A stretch of DNA of 31,196 bases from an uncultured Oscillospiraceae bacterium (GTDB taxonomy: Bacteria > Bacillota > Clostridia > Oscillospirales > Oscillospiraceae), in assembly GCA_900763675.1 (NCBI GenBank), contig CAAFLE010000117.1, positions 1 through 31,196 of the forward strand. The letters are read 5' to 3'. The first letter of the stretch is position 1, and each line of letters begins with the position of its first letter. A program made the translations under genes and the position numbers. This document shows, in pieces, positions 17,382-26,068 of this stretch. The notes beneath the pieces are model-generated. The model was not told where the DNA came from and did not search any database. It saw only the letters and a program-made list of their open reading frames with translations.

Positions 17382-18154
17382 GGCTGAAGGCGGATGGCTT
17401 CCACCGCCGTACACGCGCCCGTTTCGGTATCTACGGTAAAAATTGCTCCCTCAAGCTTGCCGGGACCCTTCGCCTGCTCGTACCGGCGGGGCGGGTCGCC
17501 GAGGAATTTGCGGATCGACTGCTCCGGCGCGATGCCCAGCACCGATTCGCTCGGTCCCGTCATGCCGAGGTCGGAAATATATCCGGTACCGTGGGGCAGA
17601 ACGCGGCTGTCCGAGGTCTGCACGTGGGTGTGCGTACCCCAGACCGCCGAGACGCGCCCGTCGAGAAACCAGCCCATGGCGAGCTTTTCGCTCGTCGCTT
17701 CGGCGTGCATATCCACAAGCACCATGCGCGTCTGGTTTTCGGCGAGCAGCGCGTCCACCGTCGGGAACGGATTGTCCGTATTAGTGTCAAGCGAAAACCG
17801 CCCCAGCAGGTTGATGACACGGATGGGACCGAACGGCGTTGTATACGTCGCGTCGCCGCGGCCCGGACACTGGGGCGCGTAGTTCGCCGGGCGGAGGATC
17901 CGCGCCTTTTCGTCAAGATACGGCTGAAGCTCCCAGCGCGTCCACGTGTGGTTGCCGAGCGTCACAACGTCCGCCCCGGCGGCGAGGATCGCGTCCGCCT
18001 GCGCGGGCGTGATGCCGACAACGTTGGCGTTCTCGCCGTTGACAACGGTGAAGGAAATACCCTTGAGCTTTTGCAAGGGCTTGAGATGTTCCTTGAGAAA
18101 GGCGAGTCCGGTCTGTCCGACAACGTCGCCGACCGCCAGAATGTTGATCGTCAT
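17378..18154 (-). CDS. YmdB-family metallophosphoesterase (2',3'-cyclic-nucleotide 2'-phosphodiesterase)
   Basis: A 258-residue protein, full length for the TIGR00282/YmdB family. The expected metal ligands fall in place: D10 in GDVVG, E41 and N42 in NGENAN, N68 and H69 in GNHTW, H150 in DMHAE, and H175 and H177 in GTHTHVQT. B. subtilis YmdB influences biofilm and sporulation decisions, and in vitro it cleaves 2',3'-cAMP. In many Firmicutes the gene follows rny; here it lies between an AI-2E family permease and a nuclease gene. The start at 18154 overlaps the upstream stop (ATGA). Confidence 0.92.
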   Translation of the reverse strand: MTINILAVGDVVGQTGLAFLKEHLKPLQKLKGISFTVVNGENANVVGITPAQADAILAAGADVVTLGNHTWTRWELQPYLDEKARILRPANYAPQCPGRGDATYTTPFGPIRVINLLGRFSLDTNTDNPFPTVDALLAENQTRMVLVDMHAEATSEKLAMGWFLDGRVSAVWGTHTHVQTSDSRVLPHGTGYISDLGMTGPSESVLGIAPEQSIRKFLGDPPRRYEQAKGPGKLEGAIFTVDTETGACTAVEAIRLQP

Positions 18155-19344
18155 TCGCTCTGCACCTCGGTCGTCTCATTCTCCTTTTCCAGCTCGCCGT
18201 CCACGGAGTTGAAGATGTGGAACACGCCGCTGGAGTTCAGATCCATGATGATGGCGGCAGTGATCGGCAGACCGAACAGACCGACCAGACCGCCGAAGAG
18301 CTTCGACCCGGCGTACATACACGTGAGCGTGACGATCGGGCGCAGACCGACGTGCTTGCCGACGATCTTCGGCTCGATGATCTGCCGCGCCACAACGACG
18401 ACGACATAAATGATGAATATGCCGAGACCGCGCATCGTGTTGCCGGTGAGCAGCGTAATGATCGACCACGGCAGAAGGATCATGCCGCTGCCGACAATGG
18501 GAAGGGCGTCGAATATGCCGATGAGAGCGCTGATGAGCAGCGGGTGCTTTACACCGACGATCAGAAGTCCCACCGTGATCTCCGCCACCGTGATGCAGAA
18601 GATGATGGCATAGGACTTGATGAACTGCCAGATCATTTCGAGGAACGAGTTTTTGACATTCACTGCCACGCGCAGCGGCTTCTCGGGCAGGTTTTTGCGG
18701 ATAAAGAGCTTGATGCGGTCAAAATCTACGGAAATAAACACCGTGGCGATCAGGCAGATGATGCTGTTGAGCAGAATGCTCGGCAGACGGCTCGCAACGC
18801 CGGTAATGCCGCTGACGATCTTGCCGGACAGGTTCGTGACCGCGCTGCCGAGATTGGAGATCATGCCGGGCAGCGCCTGCTCGATGGTATCAACGATGGA
18901 AACGTCGAACCGGTCGCCGACCTCCAGCACCCAGTTGTACAGGCGGGTAATGCCGGGGAGAACGCTCTGCTCATAAAACGTCGGCGCAAACGACACGAAA
19001 TCGACGATCGTGTCCGCCAGCCGGACGATGATGAGCGTGAGCAGTCCGCCGACAACGATGAAAAGCACAAGAACGCTGATGATACCGGCGACGTTGCGGT
19101 TCATGTGGAATTTCCGTTTCACAAGCACCTTGGTTCCGTCCTTGCCGCGGACATAGCGCGTCTCCCGGCTCAGTGCCCGGGAAATCGGGCGAACGACCGC
19201 CGCGAAAATGAACGCGAGAAAGATCGGCATCAACAAATTGACAAGATACTTGAAAACCAGAAAGATAACCGCCACGATCACCGCCCAGTAGGCGATGTTG
19301 ATAAGAAAGTTTACGCGGGGATTCCCTTCGCGTTTTTCTTCCAT
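18151..19344 (-). CDS. AI-2E family transporter
   Basis: A 397-residue permease of the PF01594 family with about eight membrane helices. The first two are at about 13-50, the extracytoplasmic region is in the middle, and the last helices are at 280-370. The C-terminal family motif is recognisable as GGLVGLFGLPITAAIIMD. Members include the AI-2 exporter TqsA, but many have other substrates (for example sodium or proton antiport), so the name is a family label only. GGGAGGGAG lies just before the ATG. A short hydrophilic tail rich in Glu follows the last helix. Confidence 0.88.
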   Translation of the reverse strand: MEEKREGNPRVNFLINIAYWAVIVAVIFLVFKYLVNLLMPIFLAFIFAAVVRPISRALSRETRYVRGKDGTKVLVKRKFHMNRNVAGIISVLVLFIVVGGLLTLIIVRLADTIVDFVSFAPTFYEQSVLPGITRLYNWVLEVGDRFDVSIVDTIEQALPGMISNLGSAVTNLSGKIVSGITGVASRLPSILLNSIICLIATVFISVDFDRIKLFIRKNLPEKPLRVAVNVKNSFLEMIWQFIKSYAIIFCITVAEITVGLLIVGVKHPLLISALIGIFDALPIVGSGMILLPWSIITLLTGNTMRGLGIFIIYVVVVVARQIIEPKIVGKHVGLRPIVTLTCMYAGSKLFGGLVGLFGLPITAAIIMDLNSSGVFHIFNSVDGELEKENETTEVQSE

Positions 19345-19378
19345 AATACTCCCTCCCTAAAGAAGCGTTTTGCGAAAA

Positions 19379-20971
19379 TCAGTTATCGCTGCGCAGGAAC
19401 GGCAGCGCAAGGCGCTGCGCCTCGCCGTCAAGCGTGTATTCGATGCGCGGCATGCCGTCCATGTGCACGCGGACGTTCTCAGCGTTCCGCAGACGGCGCA
19501 GAGCGCGGTAGCTCTCGCGCTTTTCCTCGTCGTAGGCGCTCATGTCGTCGGAGGTGAAGAATACGCTTCCGAGCAGCGTGTCCGCCTGCGCGAGCATCTG
19601 TTTCTGTCCGCCGGAGAGCTTGAGATTGTCGCTGCGGAGGAAAAACACGTCCGGATCGTTTCCGAACGCCCGTCCGTTCAGACCGCGGCGGAACACCGTG
19701 TTTTCGAGCGACTGCTTGGTGGAAATGCGTTCGCGGTGCGCCATTTTCATAAGAAATGATCCGTCCCAGTCCAGCCCGACATCGCACCCGATACGGCAGT
19801 AATCCACACGCCCGAACGCCGGCATGAGCGGCACGCCGCAGCCGATCACGAGATGATCGCCGCAGACCTCGCGCAGGAAGGTCACGGCACGGGTCATGCG
19901 TCTGGCGCGGCTCTCCGTCGGCAGGTTGACCGGCGCGGCGGCATAGAGAAAGTCGAGCTTCACGAGATCGAAGCCCCAATCGGTGAACACCCGGCGGAAC
20001 ACGTCGCGCAGATATTCCGCGACCTGCGGATGGTCAAAGTCGAGCGCATAGAAGCCGCCCCAGTTCATCCCGCAGTACCACGGCTTTCCGTCCACTCGCA
20101 GCAGCCAGTCCTTATGCCGCCGGAAAATTTCGGAATCCTTCTGGCAGACGAACGGTGAGAGCCACAGCCCGGCGCGGAAGCCCTTTTCATGGATCTTATC
20201 CGCCGTGCCGCGCAGTCCCTTCGGGAATTTCTTCGCGTCCGTCGTCAGCCAGTCGCCCACGGCAGGCTCCCAGCCGTCGTCGATCTGGAAAACGTCGCCC
20301 GCGGAAAGCACCCCGGCGCAGCCGTCGAGATCGGCAAGAATGCACTTCTCGTTGATGTTCTGGTAGCGGTTATACCAGCTCGAATACCCGGCAATGCGTT
20401 CGATGGGCTTTTTCGGCAGTCCCATGGCGGAAAACCAGCCGTCGAAAACCTCGCTCTCCGTCCCCTCGCCATAAAAGAGATCAAAGATGGGGAACGTTCC
20501 GCCGCAGCGCACCCCGGCGCAGTCCCGCGTGAGGGAGAGCTTTCCGGCGTTGGCGTCGTAACGGAGAAGCGTGTACCCGCTCGTTTCGTCGAGCGACGCG
20601 AGCAGACGGAAGCGCTCGCCGCGCCGCCAATAGGCATAGGATTCGCCGTGCGTAACGCCCGGCGTTTCCGGATAATCGGTGAAATAGTAATCGCCGTAGC
20701 GCTCCAGTCCGAGCGGCTTGATCCGCGCAAGCCGGGTCGCAAAGGCATGGGTATACCCGTCCGGCGCGTACTCCGGCGAGTACGTCCAGCTCTGGAAGCC
20801 GTTGACGAAGATCCGCTCGTCCGGCTCGCAGGAGAGAAGCATCGCCGCCGTAACGGACTTCAAAACGCCGTCCGGCAGCTCGCACGCGATGTGGTTTTCC
20901 CCGTTTTGCAGCAGAGCGCTGCCGGTGTAGATGTTGCCGTTTTCCAGTTCCACGCGCCAAAGAAGTTCCAT
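19379..20971 (-). CDS. GH36-like alpha-galactosidase
   Basis: A 530-residue cytoplasmic glycosidase with no signal peptide. An N-terminal beta-sandwich of about 180 residues precedes a (beta/alpha)8 barrel. The proposed nucleophile is D340 in FDLVKLDFLYAA. The proposed acid/base is D397 in DYCRIGCDVGLDWDG. FQIDDGWEPAVGDW and GLWLSPF are also melibiase-like. At 530 residues it is shorter than classic GH36 enzymes (about 700), like the compact clostridial forms. The ATG at 20971 is served by AGGAGTG in the end of the upstream GH2 gene, 4 nt away, so the two enzymes are co-translated. The substrate is probably an alpha-galactoside. Confidence 0.85.
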   Translation of the reverse strand: MELLWRVELENGNIYTGSALLQNGENHIACELPDGVLKSVTAAMLLSCEPDERIFVNGFQSWTYSPEYAPDGYTHAFATRLARIKPLGLERYGDYYFTDYPETPGVTHGESYAYWRRGERFRLLASLDETSGYTLLRYDANAGKLSLTRDCAGVRCGGTFPIFDLFYGEGTESEVFDGWFSAMGLPKKPIERIAGYSSWYNRYQNINEKCILADLDGCAGVLSAGDVFQIDDGWEPAVGDWLTTDAKKFPKGLRGTADKIHEKGFRAGLWLSPFVCQKDSEIFRRHKDWLLRVDGKPWYCGMNWGGFYALDFDHPQVAEYLRDVFRRVFTDWGFDLVKLDFLYAAAPVNLPTESRARRMTRAVTFLREVCGDHLVIGCGVPLMPAFGRVDYCRIGCDVGLDWDGSFLMKMAHRERISTKQSLENTVFRRGLNGRAFGNDPDVFFLRSDNLKLSGGQKQMLAQADTLLGSVFFTSDDMSAYDEEKRESYRALRRLRNAENVRVHMDGMPRIEYTLDGEAQRLALPFLRSDN

Positions 20972-20975
20972 AATT

Positions 20976-23333
20976 TCACTCCTGTTCGACGTTTTTTCCC
21001 GTAATGTGAAAGCGCACCTCTTCCTCCGGCAGACCGCCGGCGGAAATGCGAAGCACCGCTTCCCCGCTCTCGCCGGTGGTGCGGACATAGGTTCCGGTCA
21101 TGCCGCCCTCAGCAGCGGCGATGTCCGGTCCGATGAGCGCCGCCGCGCCCGTGAGACGAAACCGCACCGGAAGCTGCGCATACGAAGCGAGCGTGCCGTA
21201 TTCGTCCAGGATACGGACGCGCACCGCCGCGGCATCCCATGTATCCCCCTCGGAAAGCTCGGTTTTGCTGACGCGCACCTCCATATGCAGCGCCGCGCCG
21301 GAAGCGCGGGTAACGCTTGCGACGGTCTCTCCGCCGGTGCGGGCATCAAAGCGCCAGCGCGTCGCCGCGCCGCCCCAGTTGCCGACGTATTTGCCGAAAA
21401 GCGCCACGCCGTCGTCCATGGTGAGCTTATACCGCGCCATCGCCCACGCCATGCGGGCTTTATCCGCAAGCGGCATCCCGGCAAGACCGTGCTTTCCGGC
21501 GGAGACGAGACAGCGCCGCAGCAGCTCCGCCTTGTCGTGCGGGAAGTGTTCCTGCGTTTCGAGCAGCTCGCCGATCGTATCGTTGATCAAAACGGGTCCG
21601 TGCGCCAGACCGTCCCAGCCCGCGGCGCGGAACGACGCGACAAACACGTCGTTTTTATAAAGCGCGATCTCCTCGGCGTTTGTAAACGCCCAGATCTCGC
21701 CGATGTGCCCCGCCGGATAGTCGCCGATGTCCATCGTTGAGCCGATCTCCAGCACCGGCGCTTTGCCGCCCTGGCTTGCATAGAACGCCGCGGCTAGCTT
21801 CGGGTTGCGGAAAGCGTCCATCACGCCATGATAGCACACGCGGTCGCCCGAGCCGAAATCCTTATGCGTCGGATAATCGAACATCACCCAGCCGAAGCAG
21901 CCGGAAATCTCGCCGTCCGCCGCGGCGGCGTTCTGCACGCGGGCGTGGCGCAGGGCGTGTTCCTGCCGCTTTTCCCACGGGTCGAACGATTTCGTCGGGA
22001 ACATATGCCCGTTGCACTCGGAAATGAGATAGGGCTTGTCCATATCCGGCGTTACGGCAGAGCGCTTTTTTGCGCCGGGCGCCGTACCGTCGTGCGAGAA
22101 GTCGTTATAGGCGTACACGTCCTCCAGAAGATGGCTCTTTTCGAGATAGCGCACGCCGGAGGTCTGGCGCGAGGGGTCCAGCTCGTGCGCAAGAGCGTTC
22201 GTTTCGCGGTAAAAATCGTCGTCGTCCAGACTTTCGTTGATGCGCACGCCCCAGAGGACGATCGACGGATGGTTCCGGTACTGCGTCACCATTTCGCGCA
22301 CGTTTTCGACCGACTGCGCTTTCCACGCCGTATCTCCGATGTGCTGCCAGCCGGGAAGCTCCGTAAATACGAGCAGCCCCAGCTCGTCGCACGCATCAAG
22401 GAAATGCCGGCTCTGCGGATAATGCGACGTGCGCACCGCCGTGCAGCAAAGCTCCTCCTTCAGTATCCGCGCATCCTCGCGCTGGAGCGACGCAGGCGCG
22501 GCATAGCCCATGTAGGGATAGCACTGGTGCCGGTTCAGACCGCGCAGGAATACACGCTCGCCGTTCAGGTAAAACCCGTCGCGGCGAAACTCCGCCGTGC
22601 GAAAGCCGAAGCGGACCGTTTTTTCATCCGTCACCGCGCCGGTATCGTCCAGAAGCTCAGCGCGGACCGAATAGAGATACGGCTCGTCCAGCGACCACGG
22701 GCGGGCGTTTAAATAGTTTACATAATATTTATTCTTTTCCCCCTGCGCCTCAGCGCAGACCGCGCCCGCAGCATCGAGCAGCGTGACGCGCCGCCCGGCG
22801 GGATCTCCGGAAACGGTCAGGGCGATCTCCGCACGGGTAAGCGACGGCGTATGGACGAACACGTCCTCAATCGTGTCCACGCCGCGCACGTCGAGCCACA
22901 CCTCGCGGTACAGCCCGCCGTAGGCGAGATAGTCCAGCACGAAGCCGAACGGCGGCACGGCGGGGTTTTCGGTCGTATCCAGCCGGACAGCAAGGCGGTT
23001 TTCCATGCCGTAGCGCACAAGAGAGGTGATCTCCACGCGAAACGCGGTGTAGCCGCAGGAATGCGCGGCGATCTTTTCGCCGTTCAGATAAACCTCGGCG
23101 AAGTGCGCCGCGCCGTCAAACTGTAAAAAAAGCCGCTTTCTGCGGTATTCCACTGGAATGGACAGCATCCGCCGGTAGCCGCACACGCCGGCATAATCCT
23201 CCGGCTTTGCATAGTGCAGCGGCACCTCGCCCGCGGTGTGCGGGAGCGACACGCACGGAAAACGCCCCTCTCCATGGCAGAAGCCGGCGTTCCATTCACG
23301 GGTAAATTCCCAATCGCTGCAAAGGCTGATCAC
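20976..23333 (-). CDS. Glycoside hydrolase family 2 protein (beta-galactosidase/glucuronidase-like)
   Basis: A 785-residue cytoplasmic enzyme using a GTG start with GGAGG 6 nt upstream. An N-terminal jelly-roll domain (about 1-150, including YRREVWL-like YREVWLDV), an immunoglobulin-like domain (150-245) and the TIM barrel (about 250-530) are followed by C-terminal beta domains. The proposed acid/base is E367 in WGVRINESLDD and the nucleophile E439 in YLISECNGH. The RINE sequence replaces the more usual GNE, so the precise substrate is open. It heads the operon with an alpha-galactosidase, which suggests breakdown of galactose-containing oligosaccharides taken up by the cell. Confidence 0.88.
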   Translation of the reverse strand: MISLCSDWEFTREWNAGFCHGEGRFPCVSLPHTAGEVPLHYAKPEDYAGVCGYRRMLSIPVEYRRKRLFLQFDGAAHFAEVYLNGEKIAAHSCGYTAFRVEITSLVRYGMENRLAVRLDTTENPAVPPFGFVLDYLAYGGLYREVWLDVRGVDTIEDVFVHTPSLTRAEIALTVSGDPAGRRVTLLDAAGAVCAEAQGEKNKYYVNYLNARPWSLDEPYLYSVRAELLDDTGAVTDEKTVRFGFRTAEFRRDGFYLNGERVFLRGLNRHQCYPYMGYAAPASLQREDARILKEELCCTAVRTSHYPQSRHFLDACDELGLLVFTELPGWQHIGDTAWKAQSVENVREMVTQYRNHPSIVLWGVRINESLDDDDFYRETNALAHELDPSRQTSGVRYLEKSHLLEDVYAYNDFSHDGTAPGAKKRSAVTPDMDKPYLISECNGHMFPTKSFDPWEKRQEHALRHARVQNAAAADGEISGCFGWVMFDYPTHKDFGSGDRVCYHGVMDAFRNPKLAAAFYASQGGKAPVLEIGSTMDIGDYPAGHIGEIWAFTNAEEIALYKNDVFVASFRAAGWDGLAHGPVLINDTIGELLETQEHFPHDKAELLRRCLVSAGKHGLAGMPLADKARMAWAMARYKLTMDDGVALFGKYVGNWGGAATRWRFDARTGGETVASVTRASGAALHMEVRVSKTELSEGDTWDAAAVRVRILDEYGTLASYAQLPVRFRLTGAAALIGPDIAAAEGGMTGTYVRTTGESGEAVLRISAGGLPEEEVRFHITGKNVEQE

Positions 23334-23362
23334 GGCGCACCTCCGGTATATATACTTCTTCT

Positions 23363-23391
23363 ATTTTACATGGAAGCCGGCGTTATTTCAA
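23363..23391 (-). promoter_or_regulatory. Sigma-A promoter of the GH2-GH36 operon
   Basis: On the minus strand TTGAAA (23391-23386) and TAAAAT (23368-23363) are separated by 17 nt. The leader to the GTG at 23333 is about 25 nt. No other strong promoter was found before 14374, so all six minus-strand genes may share it. Confidence 0.8.
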
Positions 23392-23404
23392 CCGAAAGAA
23401 AATA

Positions 23405-23445
23405 TTTAACAAAATCACAGCGGCGTCCCGGAGGGAACGCCGCTG
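23405..23445 (-). terminator. Terminator after the first NSS symporter gene
   Basis: A 9-bp G/C-rich stem (23445-23437 with 23426-23418) has a 10-nt loop. It is followed on the minus strand by TGTGATTTTGTT. It lies 18 nt after the symporter stop and isolates it from the GH2 promoter. Confidence 0.7.
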
Positions 23446-23462
23446 CGGAAATATATGGAGTT

Positions 23463-24791
23463 TCAAAACGCCACATGGCGGAACAGCGCCACGCAGCAGA
23501 GAACGGCGGCAAGCGGAACATAGACGTACCGCCCCACGGCGTACCAGACCGCGCCGCGCTCTTTCTGCGCCCCGGTGTTGATCGCCGAGAGCAGCTCGTC
23601 TTTTTTCATCACATAAAACCACGAGACCGCGCCGAGCGTCGCGCCGATGGGAATGATGTAGATGGAAACGAGGTCCATCCAGGGTCCCCACTTTGCGATC
23701 GTCTCCATGCCGATGCCGCAGCCGAGACACACGACGCCGAGCAGCACAAGCACTGCCTTGCGGCTGAGCTTTGGGAATTTGTGCAGCAGCGATTCCGCCA
23801 CCGCTTCAAACATATTCTGCAGCGAGCTGACGCCCGCAAAGATCATGGCGACATAGAGAATGATGGCAAACAGGCGTCCGAGCGGGATGTCCTGCAAAAT
23901 GGTCGGGAGCGTCACGAAAAGGAGGCTCGGTCCCGCGCCGACATCCAGCCCATAGGAAAAACACGCCGGAATGATGACGAGCGCGGCGACCACGGCGGCG
24001 ATCGTATCAAAAAGCGCCGTATGCTGCGCCACGCCGACGACGTCCTCGTCGCGGGAGAGATATGCGCCGTAAACGATCATGCCGCTGCCCGTAACGGACA
24101 GGGAGAAAAACGCCTGCCCCATTGCCCAGATCCAGATCATGGGGTCGCAGAGCATTTCCCAGCGCGGCGTGAACATGAACCGGTAGCCCTCCGCCGCGCC
24201 GGGCAGGAACGCCACGCGCACCGCCAGCACAACAAAAATGAGGAAGAACACCGGCATCATGATGCGGTTCGTCTTTTCGATGCTGTGTGCGCCGAGGAAA
24301 AGCGTCAGAAGCGTACCCGCAACGACGATAACATGATACGGGATCACGGAAAACGGCTGCGAGGAAAACGCCGAAAACCATGCCGCGGCATCCGCCGTCA
24401 TCAGCGTTCCGGCGACGGAATCCACCAGCGCCTTGAGAACGTAGGTCACGATGACCGCATACCCGATGGCGATGCAGAGCGACCCCATGAGCGGCAGCCA
24501 GCCGAGAGCCGCGCCGGCTTTCCCCGCGCCCTTGCCGCGGGTCGCCCATGCATTTTCGTATGCGCCGAGCGTTCCGGTCGCGGCGCGGCGTCCCATTGCG
24601 AACTCCGCCGGGAGACCGACATAGCTGAAAATCAAAACGAAAAGGATATAAATGAGCAAGAAGGCTCCGCCGCCGTTGCTGCCCATCTTGTTGGGAAAAC
24701 CCCATACGTTCGCCATGCCGACGGCAGAGCCGACCGACGCGAGAATGAACCCCCAGCGGGTGGAAAAGCTCTTTACGTTCTTTTTCTTCAT
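23463..24791 (-). CDS. Neurotransmitter:sodium symporter (NSS) family transporter
   Basis: A 442-residue protein with about eleven membrane helices. The first helix carries the NSS signature WGFILASVGSAVGMANVWGFPNKMGSNGGG, whose unwound region binds substrate and sodium in LeuT. Bacterial members usually import amino acids such as tryptophan, tyrosine or leucine; the substrate is not readable here. The ATG at 24791 has GAGGG about 6 nt upstream. An in-frame upstream start would run into the leader hairpin. It is divergent from an AraC-type regulator. Confidence 0.93.
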   Translation of the reverse strand: MKKKNVKSFSTRWGFILASVGSAVGMANVWGFPNKMGSNGGGAFLLIYILFVLIFSYVGLPAEFAMGRRAATGTLGAYENAWATRGKGAGKAGAALGWLPLMGSLCIAIGYAVIVTYVLKALVDSVAGTLMTADAAAWFSAFSSQPFSVIPYHVIVVAGTLLTLFLGAHSIEKTNRIMMPVFFLIFVVLAVRVAFLPGAAEGYRFMFTPRWEMLCDPMIWIWAMGQAFFSLSVTGSGMIVYGAYLSRDEDVVGVAQHTALFDTIAAVVAALVIIPACFSYGLDVGAGPSLLFVTLPTILQDIPLGRLFAIILYVAMIFAGVSSLQNMFEAVAESLLHKFPKLSRKAVLVLLGVVCLGCGIGMETIAKWGPWMDLVSIYIIPIGATLGAVSWFYVMKKDELLSAINTGAQKERGAVWYAVGRYVYVPLAAVLCCVALFRHVAF

Positions 24792-24807
24792 CGTTTCCCT
24801 CTTGACC

Positions 24808-24826
24808 GGAAAACCGCCGGTTTTCC
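24808..24826 (-). promoter_or_regulatory. Hairpin in the leader of the NSS symporter gene
   Basis: GGAAAACC and GGTTTTCC form a perfect 8-bp stem with a 3-nt GCC loop. It lies 17 nt upstream of the symporter start codon and just 5' of its ribosome binding site. It may stabilise the mRNA or affect ribosome loading. There is no T-tract, so it is not a terminator. Confidence 0.5.
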
Positions 24827-24845
24827 GCAGCACCAAAGTTTTATT

Positions 24846-24874
24846 ATTTTAAAGTATTGCTGTGAAAAAGTCAA
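24846..24874 (-). promoter_or_regulatory. Sigma-A promoter of the NSS symporter gene
   Basis: Minus-strand TTGACT (24874-24869) and TAAAAT (24851-24846) are 17 nt apart. Its -35 lies only 8 nt from the -35 of the divergent regulator promoter, so a regulator bound between them could affect both. Confidence 0.8.
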
Positions 24875-24882
24875 TACATCCC

Positions 24883-24911
24883 TTGCAAAACACGACAGAT
24901 CGTGCTATTAT
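24883..24911 (+). promoter_or_regulatory. Sigma-A promoter of the AraC-type regulator gene
   Basis: TTGCAA (24883-24888) and TATTAT (24906-24911) are separated by 17 nt. A GTTAG-N6-CTAAC palindrome begins 2 nt after the -10. Confidence 0.75.
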
Positions 24912-24913
24912 CA

Positions 24914-24929
24914 GTTAGCAAAGACTAAC
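24914..24929. promoter_or_regulatory. Palindrome GTTAG-N6-CTAAC, candidate iron-repressor operator
   Basis: GTTAG (24914-24918) and CTAAC (24925-24929) flank CAAAGA. The half-sites resemble those of DtxR/IdeR-family iron repressors (TTAG...CTAA). It covers the expected transcription start of the AraC gene, a normal place for repression. The identification is by resemblance only. Confidence 0.5.
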
Positions 24930-24952
24930 CAAGCAGGGTGCGGAGGTGTAGG

Positions 24953-25909
24953 ATGAAGCAGACAGACAAAACCTGCATTCGCTGCGCCGCGGCGGCGGAG
25001 CCGGACGAGCGGATCGTCCGGCGGCTGAACGCCGCGGACGGAGAGGCTGTCGCAACGATCTATCCGGTGTTTCCGGGGATCGAGATAGCATATTATGACA
25101 TACACGCGCAGGAGTGCCGCGTTGACGCCGAGCCGGAGCGCTCGCTCATGCGGATCAGCCACTGCCGCGAGGGACGCATGGAGCGGCAGTTCGGCGGCGA
25201 GTACTTTTTTCTCGCGCCGGGCGATCTTGCCATCGCGCAGAGCGGCGCATTCGGCGCGGACGCCTTTTTCCCCACCGGGCATTACCACGGCATCTCCGTG
25301 ACGATCGACCCGGCAAAATCACCGGAGTGTCTCTCCTGTCTCCTTTCGGACGTGAACGTCCGTCCGGCGGCGCTGCGGGAAAAGTTCTGCGCAAACGGCG
25401 GATATTTTGCCGCCCGCTCCTCGGCGAGCGTGGAGCATATCTTTTCGGAGCTGTATTCCGTGCCGGAGGAAATACGCAAGGGCTATTTCAAGGTGAAGAT
25501 TCTGGAGCTGCTGCTGTTTCTCAGCGCTCTCCCGGTCGAGCGGCGGCGCACGGCGTACTCCGCCGCGCAGGTGCAGCTTGCCTCTGCGGTGAGCGAATAT
25601 CTGCTCTCTGCCACGGAGGAGCGCCCGACGATGACCGATCTTTCCGCCCGGTTCCACGCTTCTGCCACGCAGATACTGCAAAGCTTTCAGGGCGTATACG
25701 GAATGTCCCCGGCGGCGTTTCTCCGGGCGCAGAAGATGCACGGCGCGGCGGAGCTGCTCCGGTCTACGGATCGGACGGTGCTGGATATTGCCGGGCAGTT
25801 CGGCTACGATAACGCCAGCAAATTTGCCCGGGCGTTCCGGAGCGTGATCGGCGTTTCGCCCAACGCCTACCGCTGCGGCGCAACGAGCGACAGCTGTGCG
25901 CCGGCATAA
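24953..25909 (+). CDS. AraC family transcriptional regulator
   Basis: A 318-residue regulator. The N-terminal sensing region (about 30-200) includes SHCREGRMERQFGGEYFFLAPGDLAI, a cupin-like pattern found in clostridial AraC proteins. Two helix-turn-helix units are at about 227-247 and 275-297, and the family motif GYDNASKFARAFRSVIGVSP is at 284-303. GGAGGTG at 24942-24948 gives a 4-5-nt gap to the ATG at 24953. A GTG at 24938 lies before the ribosome binding site and is rejected. It is divergent from the NSS gene and upstream of the DUF3793-flavodoxin pair, so either may be its target. A terminator follows. Confidence 0.9.
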   Translation: MKQTDKTCIRCAAAAEPDERIVRRLNAADGEAVATIYPVFPGIEIAYYDIHAQECRVDAEPERSLMRISHCREGRMERQFGGEYFFLAPGDLAIAQSGAFGADAFFPTGHYHGISVTIDPAKSPECLSCLLSDVNVRPAALREKFCANGGYFAARSSASVEHIFSELYSVPEEIRKGYFKVKILELLLFLSALPVERRRTAYSAAQVQLASAVSEYLLSATEERPTMTDLSARFHASATQILQSFQGVYGMSPAAFLRAQKMHGAAELLRSTDRTVLDIAGQFGYDNASKFARAFRSVIGVSPNAYRCGATSDSCAPA

Positions 25910-25926
25910 CCGGCATAAAGATTTTT

Positions 25927-25973
25927 GGAGCCGTACTCGCTCGGTTTGGAGCGGATACGGCTCCGTTTTCGTT
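25927..25973 (+). terminator. Rho-independent terminator after the AraC-type gene
   Basis: A stem of about 15 pairs (25927-25942 with 25949-25964, one C-A mismatch and one wobble) is followed by GTTTTCGTT. It separates the regulator from the DUF3793 gene. Confidence 0.8.
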
Positions 25974-26068
25974 GTAGCATAAGGATGCAAACAGGGAAAC
26001 GCTTTCCATCCCATGTCACATCATCTCTCCACCCCTTTGCGCGGTGCGTCCGAAAGGAGGATTCACAT

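Noticed and set aside
24808..24826. Riboswitch or attenuator before the first NSS gene
   Set aside because: Only one 8-bp hairpin is present, with no alternative pairing, no T-tract and too short a leader.
23214..24956. Long plus-strand open frame opposite the first NSS gene
   Set aside because: It crosses two promoters and a terminator, and its composition (Arg, His, Asp rich) is typical of antisense translation.
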